Part shown: piece after piece, positions 24,839-36,958 of the stretch | Layout: every line of letters starts with the position of its first letter | How positions within the stretch are numbered: the stretch's first letter is position 1 | Assembly (NCBI GenBank): GCA_940671915.1 | Contig: CALNVZ010003433.1 | Location: forward strand, 25,589,405 to 25,653,404 | Direction of reading: 5' to 3' | DNA length: 64,000 nt | Source: Paracentrotus lividus | Taxonomy: Eukaryota > Echinodermata > Echinoidea > Camarodonta > Echinidae | Translations under genes and position numbers: made by a program | The notes under the pieces: generated by a model | Database searches by the model: none | Told to the model about the DNA's origin: nothing | The model's input: only the letters and a program-made list of their open reading frames with translations

Positions 24839-26789
24839 TATATAAGAATATCTTGAGGCTGTATACTAATGTGATGCTATAAGAATATCTTAGCCACAGA
24901 TTCTACAATGATATTATTGGTACCCCTGAGAGAGTATGGCCGTCCCCCATATATGCCTTTTGAAATATGAGATGTGACATATAATGTGATCTTCAGGCAA
25001 ATTAATCAATGGAATAACTTCAGATTTGAATGATCAAATCCCCTAGACCCCTTAAAATGTATTTTAGGAGTATGTTGGAGCCTTGTATACATAAAATATT
25101 TACCTTCATTCTGTTTTCAGAATGCATTCATTTTTGTTTTGACCAGCCCTAGGGTTCCCCTCTTGGCTCATGAAACAAGTATGGTGTACATGTATGTTCC
25201 AAACATGGGTAAAATGACAATACTCCCAACATAGAAGGGCCATTTTGCCCCTCAGATGCCTCTTTTAAGAATATCATTTTAGAGCAAAATTATGACATCA
25301 GGTTGATGAATTATATCATCATATTCAGATTTAGTGAGTCATAGAACCCCCAATTAAATTTTAAAAGTTTATTTCAACCCTTTTCCTTTAGAAACTTCAC
25401 TCAAATGTTAATGGTTTTAGTTTTTCCTATTATATGGATGCCTCTTGGGGCGCAATACTTATTGCCCATCTGAAATTAAAAGAGCACAGTATTTGGCAAC
25501 CTGTAGGCCTATGCCAAAATAGGGATCCTTTCAACTTACGATGATATTATTAGGGGCTCCTAACATAAAGGGGCTATTTTGTCCATAAATTCAACTTTTT
25601 ATTGAAAAATGACAATTTTGAAACCCCCCATAGCAAAACTATTACATTTTTTTTCTTTGGAATGGTACCATAGCCATATTCGGTAAGCCATAAAACCAGA
25701 AAACAATATTGATCTACATTATTCGAGCCCTTTTCTTTGACAATCTTCACTCTGATGGCAGCCATTTTGAATTTGGCAACTATGGCCGCCCCAGGAGGCG
25801 CCGTTCTTGGCGCCCATATGCATTAGGAATTGAAAGAGTATGGTGTAAGCAACCCCCCCCCCCGCCCCCTTTCTTTCTTTCTTTTTATTCCGGCCCTACT
25901 TAACGTTAAGTTTCAAACGAGGGAGGGCCACAGAGCAGTGGCCCTCCCTCATTTAAAATCAATCCTCCCACCTGTACCTCCCCTTCCCATAAACCCCCAA
26001 AAGTAAGCAGATCGAGCCCCCATCAGAGCCGCGCTAGCTCTGCATGAGCCGCCAATTTGGCGCCCCCATCGATTCCTAGCTTGCTCTCCAAACAGTATGA
26101 TCGATTGTGCTACAGAATGAGAATGTGAGGTTTCAGGTCGTCTTTGGAGTTTGTTTGTTTCCTTTTTGTTCTGCCGTCGTATGAAGGTAAGTTCACAAAC
26201 GTTAGTGGCCATTTTCATTTGAACTACTCTACGTTCATGACTTTATCTTTTTCATTAAACCTTGACTCATCAACAACTATCTAGAAATCTACTGTCCCAG
26301 TGTCTAGTCCCATGGTCTAGTCCCATGCAACGTGTTTGGTGTTGGGAAATTAATTAATGTATGAAGGAAGTGCCTAAGTCTGCGCACCTAAAATTTGACT
26401 TCAATTTCCATAGTAAGTAAAGTATTATTTTAAGATTCATCAATGTTATTCCATTCGTCATATTCTAATGATTAATGAAGCAAAAAATTTCAAGAAATAA
26501 TTAACAAGAACAATGTTTTTAATTTTAGAAGGTCTAACGTAACTGTTATATGATTTTTCGTAGCCGAAGCCGAAGGGCTTGTCAATTTTGTGTTGCAAAA
26601 TTGGATAGTGCCCATGTCTGCGCACTAACTCATTTTGCACGCAAATCAAGCGCACTCAAGTTTTTTACTTTCATTTTTTGAGCATGGTTGAAATTTTCAG
26701 GATACCAAATAAAACTTATTCTACTGAAAACCATTTTTAATCAATTATTTTCCCTTTTTTTTTTTTTTTGTATCAGAATGGGTTGTTAA

Positions 26790-27950
26790 CCCGTTGACGA
26801 CGAAATTGTTTGGCCTGATGTCATTACCCTGAGACGAGATTAAAAAAGAGACGACCCTGTCAGCGCGTGCGGGCTCTGGTTAAATCGCTCATGCGTAGCC
26901 TGGTCGCACGCTGGTAATGGACCTTTAGAAGTGAAGCTTGATTTTTTTTTAAATACGTATATATATATTTTTCTATAATGTTTTTGGTGTTCTTAGTTCT
27001 CAATTTCCCCTTATTATTACATGATTGAATATTCTACATAGAGTCAAACTCGATATTACTACATAGAAAAGATAATAATATTGTGAACAAGAAAAGCATT
27101 CCACCGGTTTATAAACTGAGTTGGCCTATCTTTTCTTGGCCTGAAAGAAAATGTTTCACACCTTAATGAGTATGGAACAAGGTGAACAAAGGGGTGTTTT
27201 TTTTTAGTGTTATCCCTATATTTAAAGATTTAAAGATCTATTGAATTTTCTCATACCATGTCCTAAGATGAACCTATGTGTTCTTGAACACACTCTCTCT
27301 TTACTCTTTTCTTTTCATTTCTTACAAACTTCAAACTAAGCCGTATATCCTCTTCTTTTGAGGTACTAATTGGGGGTTAGATGTTGTTAGTCATTTAGGT
27401 AAGATATCGACCCGTTCTCTTATTCTAAAGAATAGTTTTCTTCTCAGCTAAGCCACTAGAAGCGCTTGCTAATTACAGCCACCAATCGATACTTCTTTAC
27501 ATCTCCAGATACATCCGGGTTTTTGTGTGTGCGCGCCCATGTTAGAAAATCGCTCACACCTTGCGCTGATCCATTGAATTGTCATGGGCCAACAATAAAA
27601 GAAGTACAAAGGAGGATCAGCGAAACCGAAAAAGCTAAAAATCGCTGATGGTAACTTATATACACTGGCCGACGCAATTCTTCTTGAGTGCCTGGGAAAA
27701 ATATTTATTTAAAAAGCTTATTTATTGAATATATCAAATAGTTATGACGTGTTTTTCACTAGAATATATCGCTCTTTTCATACATTAACTACTGCGTATA
27801 GCAAAAATACAACAAAAGTAGTGCAAAAGGTGAATTTTAGGGGGTATTTCGTGATAAAGATGTGATCATTAGGGAACCGAGTATACCCGGTTCCCGTCCA
27901 TGAGTGTGTTAGACGGGACCCGGGTATACCCGGTTCCCGCTCTCAACGGG
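26790..27950. mobile_element. piggyBac-like MITE, TTAA target (copy B)
   Basis: TTAA at 26786-26789 and 27951-27954. The ends cccgttga and tcaacggg are perfect inverted repeats. Counterpart of 12131-13274. It lies ~150 bp upstream of exon 1. Confidence 0.8.
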
Positions 27951-28103
27951 TTAAGGTTAAGATTGAAGGATGATATTATTTGGGGGTTTTGTTCTATCGA
28001 AATTGCACGTTTACGTGGGTGCGCAGACATAGACACTGCGCAGACTTGGGCACTCTTACCAAAAATACTAGACCAGTTCACCTCTTTTTCTTTATTTCCC
28101 CAG

Positions 28104-28221
28104 AATCAGGCCTGGAAATCCGTCATGGAGCTGGAGGGCAGAAGAGATCTGAATCCAAACTTAGGATCTGAAACTTTGATCTTCTCAAGATTTGAAATTA
28201 AAGAGGAACCTCAAGAAATTG
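28104..28221 (+). CDS. Exon 1 of plus-strand gene: acidic leader with SUMO-like motif
   Basis: A splice acceptor (tttatttccccag) precedes the exon and gtaggc follows ATTG. An ATG at 28125 opens a frame beginning MELEGRRDLNPNLGS and ending FEIKEEPQEI, with one base left over (phase 1). The I-K-E-E-P motif matches the SUMO consensus (hydrophobic-K-x-E) and is typical of zinc-finger protein leaders. The exon joins in frame with exon 2 (31778). Whether translation starts at this ATG or upstream is unknown; the frame is also open upstream to 27900. A TTAA-type MITE lies just upstream. The protein family is not recognised from this exon alone. Confidence 0.6.
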
Positions 28222-28424
28222 GTAGGCATGCAGCTGTTTTCCAGTTCCACTCTGAATTATGCGAGGTCCAAAAAGGACCTCGCAAACTCTAAATCTGGAG
28301 TTGATATCTAATGCAAAAAGGAGAAAAATCCTGAAATAAATACCAACAGACCCAGTTGCCAAATTGACACCCATAGCACATACTGCTGCAAACCGACATC
28401 AGGCTGTAGACCTCTACTGCAAAA

Positions 28425-30605
28425 TGGCTGCCTCATGTCGCCCTTCACTTACACTTATGCATGGTCAATTCATGATTGACCTTGCACTGGGGAATACCTT
28501 ACTGCAGCAGTTTTCTTCCAATGAAAAGTCAATGCAGAAAAGTGTCTTGAGCAGCTCAAGCCAAGTAAAGGTTGCATATCCAAAAAGGGTCTAAAAATTC
28601 TACTTAACAAAATTAAAAATATCTAATGGAAGAATTATATTGCAATGAGACCATAGATTATCTTAATTTATTTTGAGGTAGGTTTAAAGCTGGTTTCGCT
28701 AATTATTATTGAGAAGTTTCCTCAGCAAACGAGAGAGCGACAGACAGCCATTTTTCAGTACTGACTGATGTTGGTTTGCAGCTGTATGTGGTCGCCCTCT
28801 TGCCTTGGTTGCTGAGGAAAATTCACACTAATATTCAGGGATGCCACTTTTCCGGTTTTTCCCAGAATTCCGGTTTTTCCCCTTTTATCTGTCTTATTTC
28901 CGGTTTTCCGACTTTCCTGTGAAAAAAAAACCCGGCATAATTGCTCATTGATTGACTGTGCATGCGTTGAAAAATCGGAAGCAAAAGAAATCTCAACGAT
29001 AAAAAGATTAAAGTCGTTTGTAGACTACTTTGTAGTATGCAATGTGTGAATTATGTACGTAATTTGTAATTTTTTATGAAAACGACTGTACCACAATTCC
29101 AGCGATCTTGTCCATATATGGTGTGTGATGTGAATAAGTATACACGTGGGTTTTGTGCAGAGCGAGCGGACCTATGCCTTGCTCTCGCCCCAGCGCTCCA
29201 GGCACGCCAGCGCTTGGCCGGTACCCCATATTTCCTGGCGAGTTTTTCGTTCGCGATCGTGCTTGCCTTGGACTTCACTACTCTGGATTTGTTTAATGGA
29301 TTAATTGTGGAATGATATGTGCCATGGATATAAAAAGAGAATCACATGACAAGAAAATTGACAGTGCAATCAAGAAGAAATTTCAGTGGAAATTGCTAGA
29401 GAAGAAAGATAGCCGCGAAATATTTCTATCGGACTAAAATTTACTTCCGACTTTGCCTACACCACAGAAGCATTGGAATACTGAAAGTTTTATCCTGTAA
29501 CATGGAATTTCGAATGCCCAAAATACTTCATCAAGATTAAAATTAAAAATGGAAACTATTTCTATTTGAAGTCTACTCTGCCTTGATCTTTAATTATGTT
29601 TGAGTGAGTAGATTATATGTTTTTTTTTTTTTATTACATGAAAATTACCCATAAATTTGGGTTAATTTTGGGGGAAAATCATTCAAATAATAGGCTCAGG
29701 TAGCAGCAACAGAGCATCTATAACCCCAGAGCTGGGACCCCGGCCTATTGGCAATTATTGTATTGGGACTTCGCGCTGCGCGCTCCAGCCCGCGAAAAAA
29801 TTTCAGGGTTTTTGGAGGACACCTAGTGGCATCCCTGAATATTAGATCCTAGTGAAACCAGCTTTAATGTTAAACCTACCTCAAAATAAATTAAGATGAT
29901 CTATAGTATTAATGCAATATAATTCTTCAATTAGATATTTCTAATTTTGTTTAGTAGAATTTTAGACCCTTTTTTAGAACATGCCTCCTTGACTGCTTGA
30001 GGGGGCTTGAGCTTGACATCAACATTTCAATCTATCTGCATTGACTTTTAATTGGTTGGTACTCCTTCATAAAAATCCAAAATGCCCGAGCATTCTCAAA
30101 TCATGCCTGAAAATAATCTCGAACATCTCACTTTCAACATGAAATAATTTTAAACTTGTGTGGAAAAACAAAACTTGCGAAAAAAGGGGCAAAACTGGTA
30201 GGGACTGTAAAAAATTTATTACACTCAAATTTGTGTTGAACTTTCGGTCACCAATTTACTCTTTTCTTTTTCAGAGTGTAGAAATGTGAGAATAATCAAT
30301 ATTTTTACATTTTATGGTACTTGAGTTTATTATTTCCCAATGTATTAGTGAAAAAGTCTCCTCTTTGAAGAGAAAAGCTTGAAAAAGGTAATATTTACAC
30401 TAAACCTATTGTTCTGAATTGCATTGAGCTCAATGCAAAGTGTGCAAATTTCTGCATTGAAATTTGTGAGGCATGCATGTGGGACTGCAATCTCTGAATC
30501 GGGGTACCTATCATTGGGAGATACATGTAACTGCCACTGTCCAGCAGTTCCCAGTGCAAGGTCAATTTGAATTGACCATGCATAAGTGTAAGTGCACCCA
30601 TAGCT
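28425..30605. repeat. Fold-back repeat, ~2.2 kb (copy B)
   Basis: Counterpart of 13745-15910. Left arm 28425-28700, right arm about 29850-30605. Confidence 0.6.
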
Positions 30606-30787
30606 GGCGCTTGGCTTTGGGCTTCAATATAAATTATATACGTATCAATTGACATTGTGTTATAAGTGCCCCAGTCCTCTCTCCCATCTTCTTCTTTTCT
30701 ACCTCGGTCTACATTGCAAGTTAAAATAGTCCTACATTATATAAATAGTGCATGCTCTACCATGCAACATACTAGATTATGTGCACG

Positions 30788-30879
30788 ACAAATACTAAAT
30801 TATCCCGAGGGCACATTTATTTCACCGAGGCCGTAGGCCGAGTTGAAACAGATGTGCACGAGGGATAATTTAGTATTTG
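30788..30879. repeat. Hairpin with aatactaaattatccc stem (copy B)
   Basis: Counterpart of 16088-16178, with one more stem base pair (caaatact / agtatttg). Confidence 0.65.
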
Positions 30880-31131
30880 GAGTTCACATAGTCAGTAATG
30901 TTGCATTAATAGAGCAGGCACTATTTATTATAGTAAATAGACCCCTAGATATTTGACCTTGCCTAATCTGGTTTTATCTTTGCCAATGTTTGCCACACTT
31001 TTGGTGCTAATTATGCTATTGTGACGTATATTGTTGCTCCGCGTATCTATTGTTGTGCGCACCATTGTACTGTTAGTACGCGCTAGTGCAACAAAGCAAT
31101 CGATTTCGCCATTCATTTTAACACAGGATAA

Positions 31132-31203
31132 AACCGTTCAACATAACAAAAAACCGTTCAACATAACAAAAAAGCGTTCAACATACCAGAATGTTGAACG
31201 ACA
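31132..31203 (+). repeat. Three direct repeats of cgttcaacataacaaaaaa plus inverted gttgaacg (copy B)
   Basis: Counterpart of 16434-16497. The three ~20 bp units are clear. A pyrimidine tract follows at 31290-31430. Confidence 0.6.
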
Positions 31204-31777
31204 TGTGACACCCTTTCAACCAATCACAGCTCGTAAAATACTACCACTATTTACTATTATACTGTCTTCCCACTCTGTCAATCCATTGATATTTTCCTCC
31301 CTCCCTAGTAGCCCTTCAGGACTTTATTCATCCGTTGTAGTCCTCTTTTGTTTGTCCATTTCTTATTGCTCTTTTTCCTTTTCTTTTTCTTTCTTCAATT
31401 TTTCTTCCCTTTCGTTTTCACTTTTATCATTTCATTTTCATTTTGCAGCTCTTAAAAAAAGAAAGACACTCAATGAAATAATGTACAAATCAATAAAAGT
31501 AAAGCAATATTAAACCATTCATTTTTCATCTGCATGGAAAATCAATCAATGAATTAGAAATATCCTGATAATATTTACATGTAATCTTTAGGATTTATGT
31601 AACGCCTGAAACATAGTTAGCCAACGTCTCTAAGCACTTTACAAACATTATTTGCCAGGTCATCAGATTCAGGCTTGCTCACACATACACAATGTGTGCA
31701 TATTCTCCACTCCCTGGGGAGCATTCCAGCCAAGCGCCAAAAAATAAAATTATTTTCCCTCTTGTTTTGTACTACAG

Positions 31778-31897
31778 ATGAAGATGGCTGGTATATATCT
31801 CACCATTCTGATTCAGCTGCCTATATTACAGGATCATCCCCTATCGATGGACTCCAAAGGTTTGAAGTCAACAGTGAACAACGTTCAGATGATGAAG
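31778..31897 (+). CDS. Exon 2 of plus-strand gene: acidic, Ser/Asp-rich
   Basis: Acceptor tgtactacag, donor gtatat, 120 bp, phase 1 at both ends. Read in the frame left by exon 1 it is fully open and gives EDGWYISHHSDSAAYITGSS followed by PIDGLQRFEVNSEQRSDDE. No known domain. The matching phases at both junctions and the absence of stops support a real exon. The copy-A version (17073) has lost three bases. Confidence 0.6.
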
Positions 31898-32144
31898 GTA
31901 TATAAAAATTAAGAATAGTGTGCTAATGCTGTTAATGTGTTTTAATACAAGGCTCTCAAAGTAGGGTATTGTAGGATGCACAGCAGTGATGGGGCTATTT
32001 CATTTTGGGATCAAACAATGGTTAGTTTATTTTAGGAAAATCAATCTTTGGAATAATTACACCTCACAACTGTTAAGCTATTTCAGAATACTTTGTTTGG
32101 ACTTCCGTAAATACCATTTTCAATAATTTTTTTGTCTTGTGCAG

Positions 32145-32281
32145 GATATGTAACTCCGGCAAAGAAACGCGTACTAAACTGAAGAAGAGAAATAAAGCGT
32201 AGACAGGCGAGTCGTGAATGGAGGGCAAAAAGAAAGCAATCTGATCCCAACTGGCATGCAAAAGAAGCAGCCCGTATCTCT
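32145..32281 (+). CDS. Exon 3 of plus-strand gene: strongly basic segment
   Basis: Acceptor gtgcag, donor gtaagtg, 137 bp, enters in phase 1 and leaves in phase 0. The product contains TPAKKRVLTEEEK, then an Arg/Lys-rich run and a DPNWHAKEAARI motif. Such Lys/Arg-rich segments with D-P-x-x-x-x-K-E-A-A-R occur in repetitive basic regions of invertebrate zinc-finger-type proteins; DNA or RNA binding is inference. This copy has one extra A (actaaactg) and one missing G (gaaataaag). Copy A lacks both of these faults but has its own, so the true exon is open. Confidence 0.55.
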
Positions 32282-32756
32282 GTAAGTGAAAATTGTACAG
32301 CACGTCTCAGGAAATAGAAAACCCTAGAACAAAGGCTTATTGTAAGCAGTAATGGGGAGCAATTGTCAGAAACAATTATTGAAAAAGCAAACTTTGACTG
32401 ATGCAATTTCACGGTTATTTTTCATGCAATAAGAAATGTTTAACAAGATGTGTTCTTTAGCTATTTTGACATCCTGGATATTATGTGCAGGAACAACTTG
32501 TTTAGATCCATATCAGATTAGGCCTACTTTTACTTTGAAAATGCAACTAGATGTCAAAATCCATTTGCAACACTTTTTGGCTTGATCAGGAAAAATGGAG
32601 AGAATTGACATCTCTATATTGCTAAGTACACATTGTCAAATCTAAAAATTGTACTGAGTGATACATACTAAGTAAAAATTTTGTAATATAGGTCCCCATG
32701 ATAGCACTTTACATTCCTGAATATATTCAGCCATAACAAAAAGACCTGAAAGCTCT

Positions 32757-33553
32757 TATATCCCCATTCCACTGACCATCGGACTTTCATGTGGATCTCA
32801 TCTGATCCCCAAAATGTCAGTTTCAATGAGTTCCGATGAAATTTTAGCCGATAAGCGAGTTTTGGTGACCCTGATTTCTTGAATATCCGCGAGATATCCA
32901 ATAAGTATCCAAGGTAATCGATGAAAGACTAATAGCTGCCGATATCTGCCTATCATTTTCTACGGCTTGTCCAATCTATCAAATTGCTATAGGAAGTAAT
33001 TTAAGGGTGACCTGACTCCAAACTGACACTTCCAACACCCATCTGAAACACGCCCAACTCTAGTCACTTCAATCGGTGACTGCACGGAGGGCAATCGTTC
33101 ATTGACCCGATTCTACCAACAATCCACAATTGGGTTGAAATCAAATCTTCTTTTGGTAAGCGTGATAGAAAACTGCTAATTGCAATAAGATGAGTACCGA
33201 TTATCCGATTTTAATCAGATATCGGCCAGAGATTTCGGACAGCTGAAAACAAAAAAATCTGATACAAATCGGACTGACTGACACATATCCATATCAGACT
33301 CGAGTCGAAACCGGAAATGGCCTCCGATCATGTCCGATAGCGAACTAAGGCCTGAGCTTAGTTCCCTCACCGGACTATTTTGCCTCTTCGGATCGCGTCC
33401 AACGCATCGGACACATACCTGATAGTCGACAAACACAAGTCGGACCACATCAGAGTTTGATATGAGACCACTCGGTGGGTAACCACAAGGATTAAAAATT
33501 GCGTCTGATTAGTGACCGATGGTCAAAATTCTCAGTGGAATGGGGGTATTATA
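32757..33553. mobile_element. MITE with ccccattccactga ends and TCCGAT-rich interior (copy B)
   Basis: Counterpart of 18055-18852. Here the start reads ccccattccactgaccatcg and the end holds ccgatggtca..tcagtggaatggggg, so the inverted ends are clearer. Confidence 0.7.
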
Positions 33554-33821
33554 GTAAGCCTAGATGGAAATGAGAGAATTCAATTCTCAACAGGTTAATT
33601 ATAACCAGCATAACTATTACAAGATTTCATTCTGATAAGGCAATTATTTTCCAAGTCCCAATTGCAAACGGGACCACATGTTCCTTTTTGCCTTTGTGTG
33701 TTGTCTAACAATATTTTAGGAGAAGAATAATTTGATAGGCCCTGGCCTGAGCACCTTGAATATAATGGTAGCGAAATATATTAAAGCTTAATTTGAGATC
33801 TTTGAGACATAAGCACCAGCA

Positions 33822-33863
33822 TCATATGTCCCAAAGAGTGACTGCAGCGAGGAGAAGTAAAAA
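33822..33863 (+). other. Exon-like block, repeated at 35165 and 35271
   Basis: After gcaccag, the words tatgtcccaaagagtg and ctgcagcgagga resemble those at 35277-35303 and, less well, 35168-35190. In one frame it reads VPKSDCSEEK then stop; in phase 0 (the phase exon 3 leaves) it reads HHMSQRVTAARRSKK then stop. It may be an alternative last exon or an old exon copy. The 14.6 kb repeat ends inside it. From here to 34230 I see nothing else coding. Confidence 0.3.
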
Positions 33864-34261
33864 ATGAAAATTAACAAGAAAGAGGGAGGAAATACTATGC
33901 ACACCCTTTATTACAGAGTTTATCCTACTAAGTTACTAAGTTGGGTTAATAGAAGATGGCACATTTTCTTTTCTGTTGTGCTTCCTGACAACGCATTTGG
34001 TCGTGTGTTATGAACTCGCCACCCAAATAGGGTGGTGCTGTTACGCTTTTTGCTATTTTTCAGCATTAATTTGTCAATATTTTCCAAAGTAAGAAAGTTT
34101 ATGTAACAAATTTGATCTCATTTGAATCTATGTTACTGTGCTAGCTCCCTGTGAAGTTTCATTGTTCTAGGTAACATTCTGGTGGAGTTATAATGATTTA
34201 AGTTTTGGACAGTAGGGGTGGTGCTGGAAGCGGCGCTGCCCTGTACAAAGTCAATGGGAAA

Positions 34262-34680
34262 TTTTACATTTTGTGGTTGATTTGGGAAAAACTTGAATTT
34301 CTCTGCCAAATTTGGCTTATGGCTGTGAATGTGGTACCAAACTGAAGCTTATAAACTGCTTTATACCATGAAATCACTGAACAATAGGTTTGATGTACAT
34401 GTAACAATAGTACCCAGGAAGACTCACCAATCGTTATTATTTGACCTAAAAAGGCAATGCCTCCTGTACAATGTCATTAGGAATTAGAGATATTGTAGTA
34501 CCGTTGGGAAAACTGCAATATCTCTGCCAAATATTAGCCTATGATTGTGAATTTAGCACCAAATTGAAGCTTTTAAACTGCTTTATACTATCATATCACT
34601 TTAACAATATGTTTGATGGTGCAACAGTACTGGCAGGACCCAACCCCCTCATGAATTTGAAAAAAGCTGTATTTTCAGAG
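34262..34680 (+). repeat. Two ~220 bp diverged direct repeats
   Basis: ctctgccaaat..gtgaat..accaaa(c/t)tgaagctt..taaactgctttata occurs at 34301 and again at 34522, 221 bp apart. Non-coding. The rest of 34680-35160 is AT-rich without clear features. Confidence 0.65.
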
Positions 34681-35270
34681 TTAAATTTCAGATAATTATA
34701 TTTTTCATTCTAAAATTGTAAACCATAATGAATTATACCTTGTTTGAAAGGTCTTATTATTCTCTACCAGAAATGATAATATTATTAATATTTTGGTGAT
34801 TATAGATTACTTGACAATAAAAAACAATGAAATTAAAAAATCAAAATTTCCTGAATTTTTTCCTAATGACTTGTTATTTGAACCTGGTTTAATTTTTCAG
34901 TGCATATTTAGATTCCTTGAGGAATTTCCTTTCAGAAAATGTATAGTTTTTGATATATTAGGGTGTATACTTTTCGAGATACAGGTCTTTGAAGTGAAAA
35001 GTGCAATTCGTAGTAAAATTGGCATGTAACACAAAAGGCGGCGAACTTATAACACACGGCCATTTACATCCCATGTTTAAACTTGTTCAGCTGGACGGGC
35101 CAAACTTTGTATTTACGGACTCTGTGCACATGCTGTATTCTAAGATTTTACTTTCCATTGTACTCATCCTGAAGAGTGAGTGCAGCGTGGAGGTGTGAAA
35201 AGACTTGTTTGAAATCTAAGTGGAAGATTACAAACCCATTATTTCCTATCTTAAATTCTGATTTTACAGA

Positions 35271-35418
35271 CGCTGTATGTCCCAAGAGTGCATGCAGCGA
35301 GGAAAAATGGAACGACTACAAGCAATGTAAGAGGGAAGCCATGACCTTGCACCGTGCCAGAAAGCACCAACCCTCAAACTCCTGGAGTGACACCCCAGAA
35401 CATGTAAAGCTTCCATAA
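35271..35418 (+). CDS. Possible exon, Cys/Lys-rich, plus-strand gene
   Basis: A polypyrimidine-poor acceptor (attttacag) precedes acgctgtatgtccc. One frame is open for 48 codons to a TAA and reads DAVCPKSACSEEKWNDYKQC, then a basic KREAMTLHRARKHQ segment. A possible donor gtaaag lies at 35401; another (gtaaga) lies at 35327 if phase 0 is used. It lies between exon 3 and the zinc-finger exon on the same strand. The phase of exon 3 does not match the 48-codon frame directly, so another exon would be needed. Moderate to low confidence. Confidence 0.35.
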
Positions 35419-35490
35419 CAGCCAATCATGTTCTAAGGGTACCGAACACTGCTGCCCGGTAAGTAACCTTTTGTTTTAAAGTAAACAGGC

Positions 35491-35690
35491 AGTTCAGGCA
35501 GCACAGAACTTTTAAGCGCTAACAGAGCACTAACAATAAGCCCTTTTAATAAGCACAGCGACGCATATTGTCATACAAGCACATTATTTACATCTGAGAT
35601 CAATCATCACATTCCGAAAGATATGATTGGGCCTACTGTTAGTGCTCTGTTAGCACCAAGAAGTTTTCTGTGCAGCTGGTTCAGGTTTTC
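35491..35690. mobile_element. Hairpin MITE with gctaacagagcactaaca arms
   Basis: gttcaggcagcacaga..gcgctaacagagcactaaca at the left pairs with tgttagtgctctgttagcac..tctgtgcagctgg at the right. About 190-200 bp. No coding potential. Confidence 0.7.
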
Positions 35691-35693
35691 ACT

Positions 35694-35818
35694 ACACAAG
35701 GTTTGCAATCAATCATAAAATGGCAACAGGTCAATCAAAGTCATTGTTTTGTATGCTTATTGTTCAAATGACTGATGAGTTACTAACATTACAATTGATC
35801 GCAAACCTTTGTGTTATT
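35694..35818. repeat. Second small hairpin adjoining the MITE
   Basis: acacaaggtttgcaatcaat pairs with attgatcgcaaacctttgtg about 80 bp further on. It directly abuts the preceding hairpin. From 35820 to 36490 nothing further is seen. Confidence 0.5.
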
Positions 35819-36499
35819 GGACACTGAAAAGATCTATGTCTCTGAGTCCTATCTAAGGAATTTGGTATTTTGATGATTGCTTCAATACCATAGAGCACTT
35901 TTGCACATCAACTTGGTTTTAAACCAGGGATATCCTTGTTACAAGACTCTGGGACCCGTATTTAAAAAAACCTTACTAAAGCTATTTTGTCAACTAATTA
36001 CACAGGGAACAGTACATAGTAAGGTGATAACTAGACCTATAAAATCTGAAGATCTGCTCTGAAGGATTTATGAATATGGGCCATGGCCGACTTACTTGTA
36101 GGCGATCCATAGTCATTGGTTCAATGTTACCATCTTTGTTGTGCTATTGTCAACAAAGTTTGCTTCAATATTGTATATTCCCGTTAAGGAATATAGAGGT
36201 GTTCACTGTCATCTGCCACCTCAAAATCACCAAACAGTCACAAATACTGTAGCACTACATAGTAAATAAAAGGTTTTCCTGCAAAGGATATCATTGATAG
36301 CCCTGAACCTCGAATGCGACATTCAACGTGGCTCTACTGTAGGAAACTAAAAGTGTCTGATATTGCTTATGGTCTGACATCATTGGTTGCAATATCAAGT
36401 TTCATAAAACACGGTAAAGGAAATTGTAAATTTAGACATATTGGTTGTTTTTAAATGATGGGTTATGGTCTTTAAACAGTGCTCATATTTATATTCCAG

Positions 36500-36563
36500 G
36501 ACAGTACATTCAGATGCTAATGACCAAGGCAGCATCAGTGAGACCATTATACATCGGAACAAG
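36500..36563 (+). CDS. Weak candidate micro-exon
   Basis: Flanked by a reasonable acceptor (tatattccag) and donor (gtaatc). One frame reads TVHSDANDQGSISETIIHRN and is open over the 64 bases. The phase it leaves (0) does not match the zinc-finger exon, which needs phase 1. It may be spurious or belong to another isoform. Confidence 0.25.
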
Positions 36564-36763
36564 GTAATCATTAAACTGTTGACTAAATTTGGTTTGGGAC
36601 ATAAGTGATCCATTTCTTGTAGTCAAGAGGTTATGTACTGATTGCAGTGTATAAGGTATAACAAATTAATGGAATCTGTATATGAAGGCAAGTTAGAAAT
36701 GTGCATTTAACTTCATCACCCTGTACGGTTTAGTGATTTTTTTTTCTATGTGATGATTAACCT

Positions 36764-36958
36764 TGACCACGCCTTTGGAACTCCCTCCCTTCGTCGCTTC
36801 GAGAAATTGACAGCATCGAACACTTCAAATCATGCCTCAAAACTCACTTATTTCGACAGATGTGTAGTAATTAACTTAATTTGGATGAGCCTGCGCCTTT
36901 GAATGTTCTCAACAGAAATATGGCGCAATATAAATGCTGTGGATCATCATCATCATTA
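36764..36958 (+). mobile_element. 3' end of a CR1/L2-like non-LTR retrotransposon
   Basis: The frame gives LREIDSIEHFKSCLKTHLFR then MCSN-stop. This is the F-K-x-x-L-K-T-x-L-F motif that closes the ORF2 of many CR1/L2/Jockey-type elements. Upstream, frameshifted words give L-W-N-S-L-P. The copy ends in gcgcaatataaatgctgtgg plus (atc)n, as in CR1/L2 tails. It is a 5'-truncated, dead copy. Confidence 0.65.

Larger units (their letters stand above)
19159..33849 (+). repeat. 14.6 kb direct tandem repeat, copy B
   Basis: Second copy of 4581-19140, joined to it through a 14-base poly-G at 19141-19154. It continues past actgcagcg at 33849 into unique sequence. It is ~131 bp longer than copy A, and its reading frames are generally less damaged. 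Confidence 0.95.

Noticed and set aside
31031-31513. 160-codon plus-strand frame
   Set aside because: It runs through the attcaaca repeats and a pyrimidine tract. The copy-A equivalent is only partly open, and no domain or splice evidence supports it.
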